This document shows positions 40,290 through 51,300 of a stretch of 64,000 nt of DNA, one piece after another. The notes under the pieces were generated by a model. The model had not been told where the DNA came from. It searched no databases and saw only the letters and a program-made list of their open reading frames with translations. Where the stretch lies: NCBI GenBank assembly GCA_016281815.1, contig JAEEJK010000043.1:31207-95206 (forward strand), given 5' to 3'. Made by a program: the position numbers and the translations under genes. Within the stretch, counting starts at the first letter, position 1, and the number at the start of each line of letters is the position of its first letter. The stretch comes from Prevotella sp. Its GTDB lineage: Bacteria; Bacteroidota; Bacteroidia; Bacteroidales; Bacteroidaceae.

Positions 40290-42046
40290 TTTATCACGAC
40301 CTTTTTGCCATTAATGATGTAGATGCCCTTAGTTGTTGGCTTTTGGCCATTGGCTATACGGCGGCCCTGTAAGTCATAGATGCCCTTGGCAACCTTGGCA
40401 ACGGGAGTAATCTCTGTGATGCTGCTGGGCTCTTCGCTGACTTCCTTGTAGGCCCATGCAGTGCTGCCCGAAGTGGTCATTCCCGTGAAGGCCACAGCCT
40501 TCTGGCGCTTGGGCTCCATCAGTTGCATCACCAACAAACCCTTGTATATGATGTTGTTGATTTTCAAGTTCATATAACAGGTGCCGGGAATGATTTCCCA
40601 TGTTCCGGTGCGGTCGCCGCTGACGGAACCGTCGGCATTGAGTTTGATAGTCACCGGGGTGGCGAGTTCCTTCTTGTCATGGTTGAGGCCATAGCGGTGG
40701 ACGAGCAGTTGATAGTCGCCGATGATGTAGTCTTTGCTGAACAGTTCTGTTGTGGCGATGTCGGTGTCCGTTGTCTTCTCTCCCGTGTACTCAAAAGGTG
40801 CGGCGCAGAGCCATCCGTCCTGATTGAGGAACACCTGATGCACACGCACCTGATGTCCTTCGCCTCCATTCTGGAATCGCGTGTGGTAAACGAGATAGGT
40901 CCGTCCGTCTGGGGCGGCGATGATGGAGTTGTGGCCCTGTGAGCGTTCTCCGTCGCTCATATTGCCCCAACTGCCGTAGGCACCAAAAATGTTCTCGCCT
41001 CGGGTGTCTCCATTAGGACCATAATTGAGTTTGTAGGAGGTGTAGATGGCGCTGGTGCCTTTGGGGTCGGTGTATGGACCGTCGGGATTGTCAGAGCGGA
41101 AGACGCGCATCTGATAACCTTTGGTTTGTTCCAGTCCTCCGTTGGTGATGAACAGGTAATAGTGGTCGCCGATGTGCTCGATGTAACTGGCCTCGCCCGA
41201 CACATACCATCCTCCGCCGATCTTTTTGCCGAAATAGGGGTCGCTGGTCATGTTCTCGCCCGATCCTTGTACAGAGTAGGTGGTGTCGTAGTCGCGCAGA
41301 CCGTTGTCTCCATTGAGTTTCAGTATCCAGATGCCTCCGCTCCAGGAACCGTACGACATCCACAGTTGCCCTTCCTCATCATAGAACACGCAGGGGTCGA
41401 TGCAGTGGGGGAAAAAACTGCCCCATTTGTTGCCTCGGTTGTAACGTGTTGGCAATGAGTTCTGTTTCCCGATGACCATCTCCAGGTCGGTATTCTTATA
41501 ACTCACGCCTGCATCGCTGGTGACGTTGAATCCGCTGATGACGACGGGGGCCTGGTAGCGGTAGGGTCCCTCAATGTTGTTGCTTGTTAGAAGGATGATG
41601 CTGGAGTTCCACTGCGGTCCGTTGATGCTCAGATACATGCACCATTTCTCCATCTTCTTGTTCCAGATGACGTCTGGTGCCCACATGTTGCCGTCAATGT
41701 TGTAACCGTTGCCATAGGTTGCCGACCATTGCATGGCATTGAAATTGGGAAAATCTACCTCTTTCCCATTGATGGTCACCTTGGTGACTTCCTGGGTCAT
41801 GAAGGCAAGACGGTTAGGGGCATTATTGTTGGTGGCGTTTGCCCAGGGTGCGGTGAATGCGGTCCAACTCATCAGGTCTCTGGTACGGGCAGAGGCACGG
41901 TGGCTGCCAAAGACATACCAATAGTTGGTGTTTTGGTTGAACACAATCGAAGGGTCGTGCACTGACACACGCTTCATCGTGATGTTGCCCTGTCCCATCA
42001 AGGCAAGAGGGACGATCATCCCCAAAAATGTAAGTAGTCGTTTCAT
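40286..42046 (-). CDS. GH43 family glycoside hydrolase (arabinanase-like) with C-terminal tag
   Basis: [72 protein letters not shown]...[14 protein letters not shown]. Confidence 0.88.
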   Translation of the reverse strand: [586 protein letters not shown]

Positions 42047-42088
42047 GTTCTTTTTGTGTATGCTTTAGTTTTTGATAGATTGCTGTCA

Positions 42089-44215
42089 TCATTGCTCCGT
42101 CTCTTCCCACTTGAGCACACTGCCGTTGCGTCGCGCTGGGTCACTGCCTTTGAAGTCCATGGAGTATGGGCTTCCTGTGGTGGGACTTTTACCGACATAC
42201 AGGTGGTTGCGCAGGGAGAGGAGCATAAACTCTTGGTTGAGATAGTCTTGCCAGAGGAAGACCTCTGCCTCATCGGGATTGGTGGTGAAGCGGACATCGC
42301 CAGGGAGCCCTTCACCATATACCTTGACATATCGGCCGTCAACACACTTCAGAGACACCATTCCTGCACCTCGGTCAATGAGTTGGAACTGTGTCCGCGG
42401 ACTTCTGTCCTCCGCACGGGTGTCGTAGAGCAGACCATGGGGATCGCAGACGGCAGGACGGCCTGTAGCCAGATTGATGATACGGAATGTCTTGCCAAAG
42501 GGAATGTTGCATGAGCGATTGGCCAACGGTTCTTCGACGGTGAAATTGTCAAAATCGGCGTAGCCACCGTTCTTCCCCTTGATATTGAAGGCAAAAAGGG
42601 CATGGCGCGAACCTTGGAATGAGATGAGTTGGTAACTGAGTGGCATCATGCGGCCCATGGTCTGGAAGGTGATGCCGTCGGTAGAATAGGCATACTGTGC
42701 CTGGTCGTTGTCGTAGTCGCCGATGCAGCGCAACCAGATTTTGCCCTTGGGCAGGCTGATTTCTGTGTCGGTGGTGTCATTGGTGAGTTGCTCAAAGCAT
42801 CTCAGGGTGAGTGCCTTGCCGCTTTTCACTACGCCAATCCATGAACAGGGAACGTTGATGTTGCCCAGTCCGGCCACATCGCCATCCTTCAGACCTTTCA
42901 CGCTGAGTTCTACGGTAGTGGTACTCTTGGGACCTATGACACGTTGGGTGAGGGTGTTCCGGGCCCACATCAGTTGTTCTGCGGGCAGGGCGTTCAGGCG
43001 CAGACGTCCGCCTTTCAGACTCCACATCCTGTCATCGGGGTTGTGGTTCCACTGCCACACACGGCCAAGTGTCTTGCTGTCGAAGTTGTCGCTGCGCATG
43101 TATGGGGCATGTGGCTTCTCCAAGGACTGCCCGGTGGAAGGACGGCCCATCTGGGTGCCGGGATTGAACCAGGTGCGAGGAGCGCGTCCAAAGTTGCCTT
43201 TGAGACCCACCATCGGCCAACCGTCTTCCCAGGTTATGGGCATCAGGCATACTGTGCGGCCGATGGAGTGGAAGTCCTGCATGAGCAAGGCCCACCATGT
43301 TCCGTCAGTGGCCTGTACGATGCCTCCCTGGTGGGCATTGGAACAGGCGGTGGCATCTTTGTCCAGCGGACCAAGGCCAAACTTGGTGCCGTCTTGCCCG
43401 ATGCGGTATTTCTCGCCTCTGGGCACCTGGGTGAGTGAGGCTGCGTGGTAGCCATAGGTCTCGTCGGCAGTGATGACACGGGTCTCATAGGGTCCCCAAA
43501 TAGATTTTGAGCGTGAGCAGAGGGTGCGGCCGTTGGGTCGGTAGTCGGTGGAAATCAGGTAGTACATACCGTTGATTTTATACATGTGGTGTCCTTCGCC
43601 CACTCCGTTGCCCTCTGGGATGATGGTTCTGGTGGTGCCGTCCTTCGGACCGCTCATGTTTGGCTCCAGTTCGGTGCATTTCACTTCTCCATAACCGTGG
43701 ATGGCGTAGATCTTCCCGTCATCGTCGAAGAGCACGCTCAGGTCATAGATGTTGCCTTTCATGTTGTGGTGCTCCCATGGTCCGCGGATGTCTTTTGAGG
43801 TATAGCACTGCAGACCTTTCCCGTTGACGTTTGTATAGACATAGAATTGGCCGTTGGCATAGCGGATACAGGGTGCCCACACGCCTTGCCCATAGATCTC
43901 CTCATGGTTCTTCAGCGAGAAACGGTCCTCGGTGAAATCGAAGCGGTCGAAACAGTAAGAGATGTTTTCCCAGTTGACCAAATCCTTGGAGTGAAGGATG
44001 ACCAGCCCCGGCACACTGTGCATAGTGGTGCCGGCGAGGTAGTAATCGTCGCTTACGCGGAGGATGTCGGGGTCGCTGAACTCGTCGTAGAACAGTGGGT
44101 TGGTAAAGGTGCCGTTGCCGTTGTCGGCAGTCCATGATACCTGAGCGATGGAGGTCGAGATGCCAATGATGTTGAGCAGAAGGGTAAATAATGTCGCTCT
44201 GATGGATGGGGACAT
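42089..44215 (-). CDS. GH43 family beta-xylosidase/alpha-L-arabinofuranosidase
   Basis: FTNPLFYDEFSDPDILRVSDDYYLAGTTMHSVPGLVILHSKDLVNW; VWAPCIRY; GEGHHMYKINGMYYL. Confidence 0.92.
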   Translation of the reverse strand: MSPSIRATLFTLLLNIIGISTSIAQVSWTADNGNGTFTNPLFYDEFSDPDILRVSDDYYLAGTTMHSVPGLVILHSKDLVNWENISYCFDRFDFTEDRFSLKNHEEIYGQGVWAPCIRYANGQFYVYTNVNGKGLQCYTSKDIRGPWEHHNMKGNIYDLSVLFDDDGKIYAIHGYGEVKCTELEPNMSGPKDGTTRTIIPEGNGVGEGHHMYKINGMYYLISTDYRPNGRTLCSRSKSIWGPYETRVITADETYGYHAASLTQVPRGEKYRIGQDGTKFGLGPLDKDATACSNAHQGGIVQATDGTWWALLMQDFHSIGRTVCLMPITWEDGWPMVGLKGNFGRAPRTWFNPGTQMGRPSTGQSLEKPHAPYMRSDNFDSKTLGRVWQWNHNPDDRMWSLKGGRLRLNALPAEQLMWARNTLTQRVIGPKSTTTVELSVKGLKDGDVAGLGNINVPCSWIGVVKSGKALTLRCFEQLTNDTTDTEISLPKGKIWLRCIGDYDNDQAQYAYSTDGITFQTMGRMMPLSYQLISFQGSRHALFAFNIKGKNGGYADFDNFTVEEPLANRSCNIPFGKTFRIINLATGRPAVCDPHGLLYDTRAEDRSPRTQFQLIDRGAGMVSLKCVDGRYVKVYGEGLPGDVRFTTNPDEAEVFLWQDYLNQEFMLLSLRNHLYVGKSPTTGSPYSMDFKGSDPARRNGSVLKWEETEQ

Positions 44216-44358
44216 GATTGTAAAAGTAGATGTTGATGATTTTACTTGCTTTACAAGTTGACAAAGTTAAAACATTTTGGCCGTATGACAAAATAATTGG
44301 TGGAAAAAGTTGGCCTCTCGTTTTTATTCTTTAATTTTGCATGAAAAGACCATATCCT

Positions 44359-46275
44359 ATGAGTTATGATTTGAAGAATGTAGTCGCCTATGAGGCCATC
44401 AGTTACCATATCATTCCCTTCGCCCTTGACGGAAAGATTGGTGCCGATCATTTCACCATGCCCGAAGATTCCTTTTGGGAGCGCACTCCGCTTAGACTCG
44501 ACAGCAATGTTTTCTACAGACACATACAGGATTTCCTGATGTCTTCGGTCACTGAAGGAATGAGCACGGGAGAACGCCCAAATTATGAATTCCTTGTTTA
44601 TTCCTTGAAAGAGTCACCGATGAGAAAGGATATTACCGAAATGCTGAGGGGTGATGCTGAGTTCAGGGATTTCATGCTTCATCATCCCTCGCTCGGTCTG
44701 ACGCCAGAGGATTCCGATATGCTGTATGAGAAATGGGGAGCGATTGACAAGTCGGTCAGAAGAGAGGTGCTCATGGACTATTATCTCCAGCACGATGCGC
44801 AGGCATTGCAGAAAATCATGGTCCACAAACTCTTGGAGCAGGTGTTTTGTCTGAGGCTTGAGGACAGAAATCATGTCGGAGGGAAAAATGTAAGAGACAA
44901 TTCCCGATACGTTCCGTTCAAGATTGCCGAGAACATGAAAACCCAAACTTTCGACTCACCCAAGTTGATGATTTATCCGGATGCCTCTGTGGGGATGCTG
45001 GTCATTCCTGTTGCCTTCAATACGACTAAAGGACAGATTGTCAGCAAGTTGAGTATGCCTGATGAGTTGAAGACCCCCATCACCATGTATGATTTCATGG
45101 CGGCAAACAATGTGCTGGTGCGGAGCAAGAAAACTCGCAAACGTGTGATGCCGCTTCGCTCCTGCGGCATCCAAATAATGGAGAAGATGGAGCGAAACCC
45201 GCAGATGGAGCGGTTTCTCAGTGCAGAGAGAAAGGCATTGGTGAATACCTGCAACACCATCTATCAGGTACTCAATATGGACAATCCTACCAGTGGAAAT
45301 GGCGTTTCAGATTATGAAAACTTCTCTTTTAGTTTTTCCGACATCATCGACTTCATGCTCAGTCTGATGCATATCCGTTATGATCGGTTCAACAAGAAAA
45401 AGAGTCATATCTTCACATATCTGCAAATCAACGAAGAAGATGTCCCGGAAGGTGGTTTGGGCAATGCCGATTTTCACTGCGATTTCATCCGTATCGTCAG
45501 GGGCGAACATGCCAACTTCCAGATTATTGATGATGAGCATGAGCGGGTCTATATGCAGACCTTTAGGAATATTTTTGTAGGCTCAAGTGTGGAGGGGGGA
45601 TCCATCCTCACCATCCGCACTAAAATCGACGACGGCGGATTCATTGAGAGATTTAAGGAAAAGTCAGTAGACAAGCGCTACATTTGGATATATATCCTTG
45701 CTTATGTGCAGCGGATGTCGCTGCTCAACATGGTTCGGGAATTAGGAGGCATCGACAACACGAAAGACGGAAATATCATCGTGCCGCTGCGCAACCTTCG
45801 CGACCTCTACAAGCGCCTGTCGAGAATTCAGGTCAACACTTTCTACTCTGCGGTGTCCGACATCTCACAGCATAATCAGTTCTATCGTCTTTGCACTCAC
45901 AATTTGGGGGTTGAACTGTTGCTCAATGAGGTGGACAATAAGATGAATATCCTCAGCAAATGCCTGCAGCAGGAGTATGATGAGGAGAAAGAAAGGATGC
46001 AAAAAGATATTGACAGATTGCGTCAGCAGAATGCTGATGCCAAAGAGCGTTTTGGGGTGTATATCACACTCAGCGTTTTGTTGTTGGCAGTTTTCTCCGG
46101 ACTAAACGACCTCTATGACCTATTGCATAGCCTATTGAGCATTCCTGATTCTCCCAAGACATGGATAATCTCAATTGGCATTTGGGCACTCTTCGGTTTT
46201 GGTATCTATAAAGTGTTTTGTTATTTCTACCGGCATCGCAAATCCTTTTCTGCGAAAAAACCTAACAAAGAATGA
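44359..46275 (+). CDS. Uncharacterised protein with two C-terminal TM helices preceded by a coiled coil
   Basis: Long ORF with Bacteroidetes promoter (TTG-N19-TAATTTTG ending 44339); C-terminal FGVYITLSVLLLAVFSGL and TWIISIGIWALFGFGIYKVF; start placed at the second Met because the first ATG abuts the -7 element. Confidence 0.7.
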   Translation: MSYDLKNVVAYEAISYHIIPFALDGKIGADHFTMPEDSFWERTPLRLDSNVFYRHIQDFLMSSVTEGMSTGERPNYEFLVYSLKESPMRKDITEMLRGDAEFRDFMLHHPSLGLTPEDSDMLYEKWGAIDKSVRREVLMDYYLQHDAQALQKIMVHKLLEQVFCLRLEDRNHVGGKNVRDNSRYVPFKIAENMKTQTFDSPKLMIYPDASVGMLVIPVAFNTTKGQIVSKLSMPDELKTPITMYDFMAANNVLVRSKKTRKRVMPLRSCGIQIMEKMERNPQMERFLSAERKALVNTCNTIYQVLNMDNPTSGNGVSDYENFSFSFSDIIDFMLSLMHIRYDRFNKKKSHIFTYLQINEEDVPEGGLGNADFHCDFIRIVRGEHANFQIIDDEHERVYMQTFRNIFVGSSVEGGSILTIRTKIDDGGFIERFKEKSVDKRYIWIYILAYVQRMSLLNMVRELGGIDNTKDGNIIVPLRNLRDLYKRLSRIQVNTFYSAVSDISQHNQFYRLCTHNLGVELLLNEVDNKMNILSKCLQQEYDEEKERMQKDIDRLRQQNADAKERFGVYITLSVLLLAVFSGLNDLYDLLHSLLSIPDSPKTWIISIGIWALFGFGIYKVFCYFYRHRKSFSAKKPNKE

Positions 46276-46278
46276 CCT

Positions 46279-46356
46279 AATTTTCAATTTTCAATCTTCA
46301 ATCTTCAATTTTCAATTTTCAATTTTCAATCTTCAATTTTCAATCTTCAATTTTCA
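46279..46356 (-). repeat. Heptamer array overlapping tsaE 3' end
   Basis: About 10 units of TTTTCAA/TCTTCAA. Confidence 0.9.
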
Positions 46357-46762
46357 TCTCCCTCTGCCCATCTGTCTGTTCTTCAATATGTATCCTGACG
46401 GCATCGTCGGGCAGCAGATCCTCAATCAGTTCCGGCCATTCTATCAGGCACAGGTGTCCGCTGTAGAAATAGTCTTCGTATCCCATGTCGTAAACCTCTT
46501 CCAACTTCTTGATGCGGTAGAAGTCGAAGTGGAAGATAGGACCGACGGTGGGGGAATGGTATTCGTTCACGATGGCAAAGGAGGGTGATGTGATGCCGTC
46601 TTCCACTCCCAGTTCCTCGCACAGTGCCTTGATGAATGTGGTCTTGCCTGTCCCCATTTTTCCATAGAAGGCGAAAATGGTGTGGTCTCCCATCTGTTCG
46701 ATGAAAGAACGGGCGCTTTCGTGAATGCGCTCTAAAGTGGGTATCAGAATGGTGGTTTTCAT
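46340..46762 (-). CDS. tsaE: tRNA threonylcarbamoyladenosine biosynthesis ATPase TsaE
   Basis: FYGKMGTGKTTFIKALCEELGV Walker A, SPSFAIVNEYH, HFDFYRI. Confidence 0.95.
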   Translation of the reverse strand: MKTTILIPTLERIHESARSFIEQMGDHTIFAFYGKMGTGKTTFIKALCEELGVEDGITSPSFAIVNEYHSPTVGPIFHFDFYRIKKLEEVYDMGYEDYFYSGHLCLIEWPELIEDLLPDDAVRIHIEEQTDGQREMKIED

Positions 46763-48327
46763 CAGCGTTTTCGGGGAGTAAGGGTGACGATGGGGATGAG
46801 CATTTCTTCCAAAGAAATGCCTCCGTGCTGGAATGTGTCCTTGTAATACGACACGTAATAATTGTAGTTGTTGGGATAGGCGAAGAAGTCTGCTCCTGTG
46901 GCAAACACGTAGGTGGTGCTCAGGTTGGGGGCGGGCAACTGTGCAGCCCTGGGATTCTTCACCACAAAGACATCTTTCTGGTTGTAACTCAGGTTCTTGC
47001 CCAATTTGTAGCGGAGATTGGTGTTGGTGTTGCGGTCACCGATAATTTTGATGGGCTTCGAGGCTCGTATACTGCCGTGGTCGGTGGTGAGCACCACCTT
47101 GTAGTCCGACTGGGAGAGCACTTTGAATAGTTCGGAGATGACAGAGTGACGGAACCAACTGAGGGTGATGGAGCGGTAGGCGGACTCATTGCTGGCGAGT
47201 TCGCGCACCATCTTCGACTCTGTGCGGGCATGCGACAGCATGTCGATGAAATTGATGACCACCACGTTGAGGTCGTTCTTCTCCAGACTGCGATATTGCT
47301 GCATGAGGTTCTCTGCTCCTGCGGAGTCGTTGATCTTGTGATATGAGAAACTGTGATGCCGGCGGTATCTGTCTATTTGGGTCTGTACGAGTGGACCCTC
47401 GTTGAGGTTCTTGCCTTCCTCCTCATCTTCGTCCACCCAGAGGTCGGGAAACATCTTGGCTATCTGGTCGGGCATCAGACCGCTGAAAATGGCATTGCGG
47501 GCATATTGGGTCGCTGTGGGGAGAATACTGCAATACAGGTCCTCGTCGATGTCAAAAAGGTCGCCGATTTCCTCGGACAGCACGCGCCATTGGTCGAAGC
47601 GGAAATTGTCGATGACGATGAGGAATACTTTTTCGCCATTGCTAAGCAAGGGAAATACTTTCTGCTTGAAGATATCCGGACTCATCATCGGGCGACCTGT
47701 ATCGCTGCCTTTTTGCGACGGCGAGACCCAGTTGAGGTAGTTGTTCTTGACGAATTTGGCGAAACCATTGTTGGCGTCCTCTTTTTGCGTCTTCAGCATC
47801 TCTGTCATGTTGCTGTCGGTGCTGCTCAGTTCGAGTTCCCAGTGCACCAGCGTCCGATAGATGTCTATCCAGTCGCTGATGTTGCGGCAGTCGCTGATTT
47901 TTGTCGAGATATCAAGGAAATTCTGTTGATATCCGCTTTGCGTCACTTCCGTGACAATCTCCTTGCGATGGATATTTTTCTTCAGTGTCAGCAAAATTTG
48001 GTTGGGGTTGACGGGTTTGATGAGGTAATCGGCGATTTTGGAACCAATGGCTTGGTCCATGATGTTCTCTTCCTCGCTCTTGGTCACCATCACGATGGGG
48101 GTGGAGGGTTGCAACTCCTTGATTTTCTGCAACGTTTCCAATCCCGAGAGGCCGGGCATCATCTCATCGAGCAATACCAGGTCAAAGGTTTGCTGCCGGC
48201 ATTGGTCGATGGCGTCGGTCCCGTTGCTCACGGTGGTCACGTCATAGCCTTTTTTCTCTAAAAACAGAATGTGGGCCTTGAGCACTTCTATCTCATCGTC
48301 CACCCACAGCAATTGTCCGTTGCTCAT
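46762..48327 (-). CDS. porX: Response regulator with PglZ domain (T9SS regulator PorX)
   Basis: N-terminal receiver LLWVDDE...LVLLDEMMPGLSG...VTKSEEE; PglZ-type phosphatase domain with FLIVIDNFRFDQW and LTTDHGSIRA. Confidence 0.92.
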   Translation of the reverse strand: MSNGQLLWVDDEIEVLKAHILFLEKKGYDVTTVSNGTDAIDQCRQQTFDLVLLDEMMPGLSGLETLQKIKELQPSTPIVMVTKSEEENIMDQAIGSKIADYLIKPVNPNQILLTLKKNIHRKEIVTEVTQSGYQQNFLDISTKISDCRNISDWIDIYRTLVHWELELSSTDSNMTEMLKTQKEDANNGFAKFVKNNYLNWVSPSQKGSDTGRPMMSPDIFKQKVFPLLSNGEKVFLIVIDNFRFDQWRVLSEEIGDLFDIDEDLYCSILPTATQYARNAIFSGLMPDQIAKMFPDLWVDEDEEEGKNLNEGPLVQTQIDRYRRHHSFSYHKINDSAGAENLMQQYRSLEKNDLNVVVINFIDMLSHARTESKMVRELASNESAYRSITLSWFRHSVISELFKVLSQSDYKVVLTTDHGSIRASKPIKIIGDRNTNTNLRYKLGKNLSYNQKDVFVVKNPRAAQLPAPNLSTTYVFATGADFFAYPNNYNYYVSYYKDTFQHGGISLEEMLIPIVTLTPRKR

Positions 48328-48386
48328 AACTGATATGGTCTGATACTGACTGTAATAACTGTATTTATCTGATACGTACAGATGAT

Positions 48387-51300
48387 TTAAAAACCATCCA
48401 ATTCGTAATACTCATCGTCGAGGAACAGGTCCTCCAGTTCCTTTTCCTTTTTCTTCTCTTTCTTTGGCGTAGCAGGAACTGGTTCCTCTCCGAAACCGTC
48501 ATCGAACTCGATACCCGTATCCTCCCGCTCCGGATTGATAGGCTCAGTCTTCTGCTCAGTCTTCTTGACTGGCTTCTCCTGCTTGACGACTGGCTTCTCT
48601 TGCTTCACAACCGGTCTCTCTTGCTTCACGACTGGACGCTCTTGCTTTATAACCGGTCTTTCCTGCTTCACCACAGGTGTAGTCTTCTTGGTGGAGGTGG
48701 GCAGGGTGATGGCCTTTTGCTCAAGGTCGCTTTGTATGGTGGGAGGCAGGGTGGGATTCTGCTTCTTCACCTCACGGCGCTCGTCAATGATGAGACCGTC
48801 ATCGTCATTGCTATTTGTGTTGTTTTCTCCATTGTCTTCAATGACAAAACCGTCGTCATTGTTGTTGGGGTTGTTTCCGCCATTGTCTTCAATGACAAAG
48901 CCGTCGTCATTGTTGTTAGGATTGTTTCCTCTATCGTCTTCGATGACAAAGCCGTCGTCGTTATTGGGCAGTGTGATGCCTGTGTTGTCATCGGGCAGGG
49001 TCAGTTGATTGTTTCCAGATGATACCCCGGTGTTTCCAGATACCCCGGTATTTCGAGATACTCCAGTGTTTCCAGATGCTCCAGTGTTTCCGGGTGTTTC
49101 GAAGTTTCCTTTGATGCGGTTGGATTCTTTTACCTCGTTGTCATCGACATTTATCCCTTCTTCCACATCCACATTCTGTCCGCCTTCATCATTGATGTCC
49201 AATCCGTCATCCACGTTGACATCCTGACCGCCGCCTTCGTTGACATCGAATCCGCCTTCATCGATGACTTGCCCGTCATCAGAGGGTAGTTTACCGTCGC
49301 CGTCTTCCTCTGCCTGTGGCTTTTTGAGGTCAGGCTCCTTTTCATAGCCGATCTCTGCTGGTTCGTTGAGTAGATTTTCGGTGTTCACGCGCAACGGGGC
49401 GAAATGTTTGGCGTAGAACTCATCATAATCGTCATAACTGTATTGCTTGCCCAGGAGTTCAAGGTTGTCGCTGCTGATGACGATGGTTCGTGCGTTCTTC
49501 ATCCTGTTGACCACATTGGCGTTCTTGTGCACTTCAGTGGCATATTGGTGTGCCTCGTCGAAATTGCGGAATCCGGAAATTTCCATGAGGTGAATGCCGT
49601 CGGCATCGACCAACTGGATGTCGAAGTTGCGCACGATGAAGGTGGTGAAGTTGAAACGTGCCATCTCATAGAGCAACTGGTTCTCGTTGAGAGAATCGGG
49701 ATGGTAGGCGAGGATGAACAGGAAATCCTTGTTGCGGTCGGCGACGAAGGTGCGTGCGGCGATGGAATCGCTGTCGCTCAGCACCACGGAGCGACGGCTC
49801 CATACATCGCTGAGGTCGAAGGACCCACCTCTCAGTTGCTTGCCGGCCTTCACGCCGTTGACAATCATGCCTGCCATCTCACTGATGCGGCTGTTGGGAT
49901 AGTTCTTCACCACGTCGTTCATGTCCTCCAGGCATCCGTCGGCATCATCGTTGTTGAGGCGGCTCAACCCTCGGATAAAAATGAACTTGTCGCGGTTGGC
50001 GCCCAGAGGGAAACGGGTTTCCGACACATGGGCGTTGCCGAATACCTCCTCGTAGCGGCTGGCCTTGAAGGCATTGTAGGTGGCTGCATAGAGCGAGTCT
50101 TCTATCTGTTCGCCCCATTTGGAGTTTTCTGCGAAGTTGGGGTCGGTGAGGATGGTGGTCCACTGACTCTCGGGGAATTTTTCCTTGAGCAGCGTTACGT
50201 ATGAATCTGCGGTCATTGTGTCACCCTTGCGGGAATACAGCAGGAAGAGATGGTAGTACACATCGTCCATCTTCTCAAATTCGGGATAGGATGTGGTGAG
50301 GCGGTTGAACTGCTTCTCACTCAGGCGGAGGTTGTCGAACTTGTCCTTGAAAATGATGCCGGAGTTGTAAAGTCCGTCAGCGATGATGGCGTGGCACCCT
50401 TCTTTCTGTTCTTCGGTGAAGGGAATGTCCTTGAGGTAGTACTCGCGTTTGTGGGGATCGTTCTGTGCGCTGTCCTGCACGGTGGCGAGGGAGTCCTCGG
50501 CCGTCTGCAGCGCGGCGAGGGAGTCGCTGATGGCTTCGGTTTGTCCTTCCTCGTCGAAGAGGCCGCTCACCACGGTCTTGTTGGCCCGCTGCCAGTTGTC
50601 CTCGTTCTCACGCTTGCCCCATTGCCGCTGGAAAGCGGTCTTTCCCTGCGTCACGGCCATTTGGTTATAGAAATACCATTCGCCTTTTTGCTGTTGGTTG
50701 GCTTGGGGCGTGGTGGGGGGCTGCTGGCGGTTCATGTTGCCTCCGTTCCTGGCCTGTGCCTGCTGCACAGCCGCCTCGGCCTGGTTGCGCTTCTCTTCCT
50801 TCTCTTTCTTCTTCAGGGCCTCAATCACGCGGTCGATGGCTTCGTTGCGTTCCTTCTCTGGCATTTCAGAGAGGGCGAGCAGCGAGTCCTGCAAGTGAAT
50901 GGCTTCGGTATGGGGAGCCAGTTCGTCGAGTATCTTGGAGCGGTGGGAGAGTTCCTCGTAATCCTCACGTTCCTTGTCGAGCATGCCGATGGCGGCTCCG
51001 TAGCAGCGCTGTGCATCGCCGAATTTCTCTTTCTCCCAATAAAGGTCGCCGAGGCGGAGCAGCAGCACGCCTTTTTCCACCCCGTTGCGAGTGGATTTCT
51101 CATTGCCTTTCTCGTAGGCTCCGATGGCATTGGCGGTGTCTTTCTCCAACAGATAGACATTGCCCATGGCATAATACACCTGGTCAAGATAGTCTTTGTT
51201 GTTGTCCGAGGCGGCCATGCGTTTCAGTTGGCTGATGGTCTTCTTCGCCTGACCGGCTGCCATCACCTCGGTCATGGCGATGCGGGCGTTGAAGGCGAGT

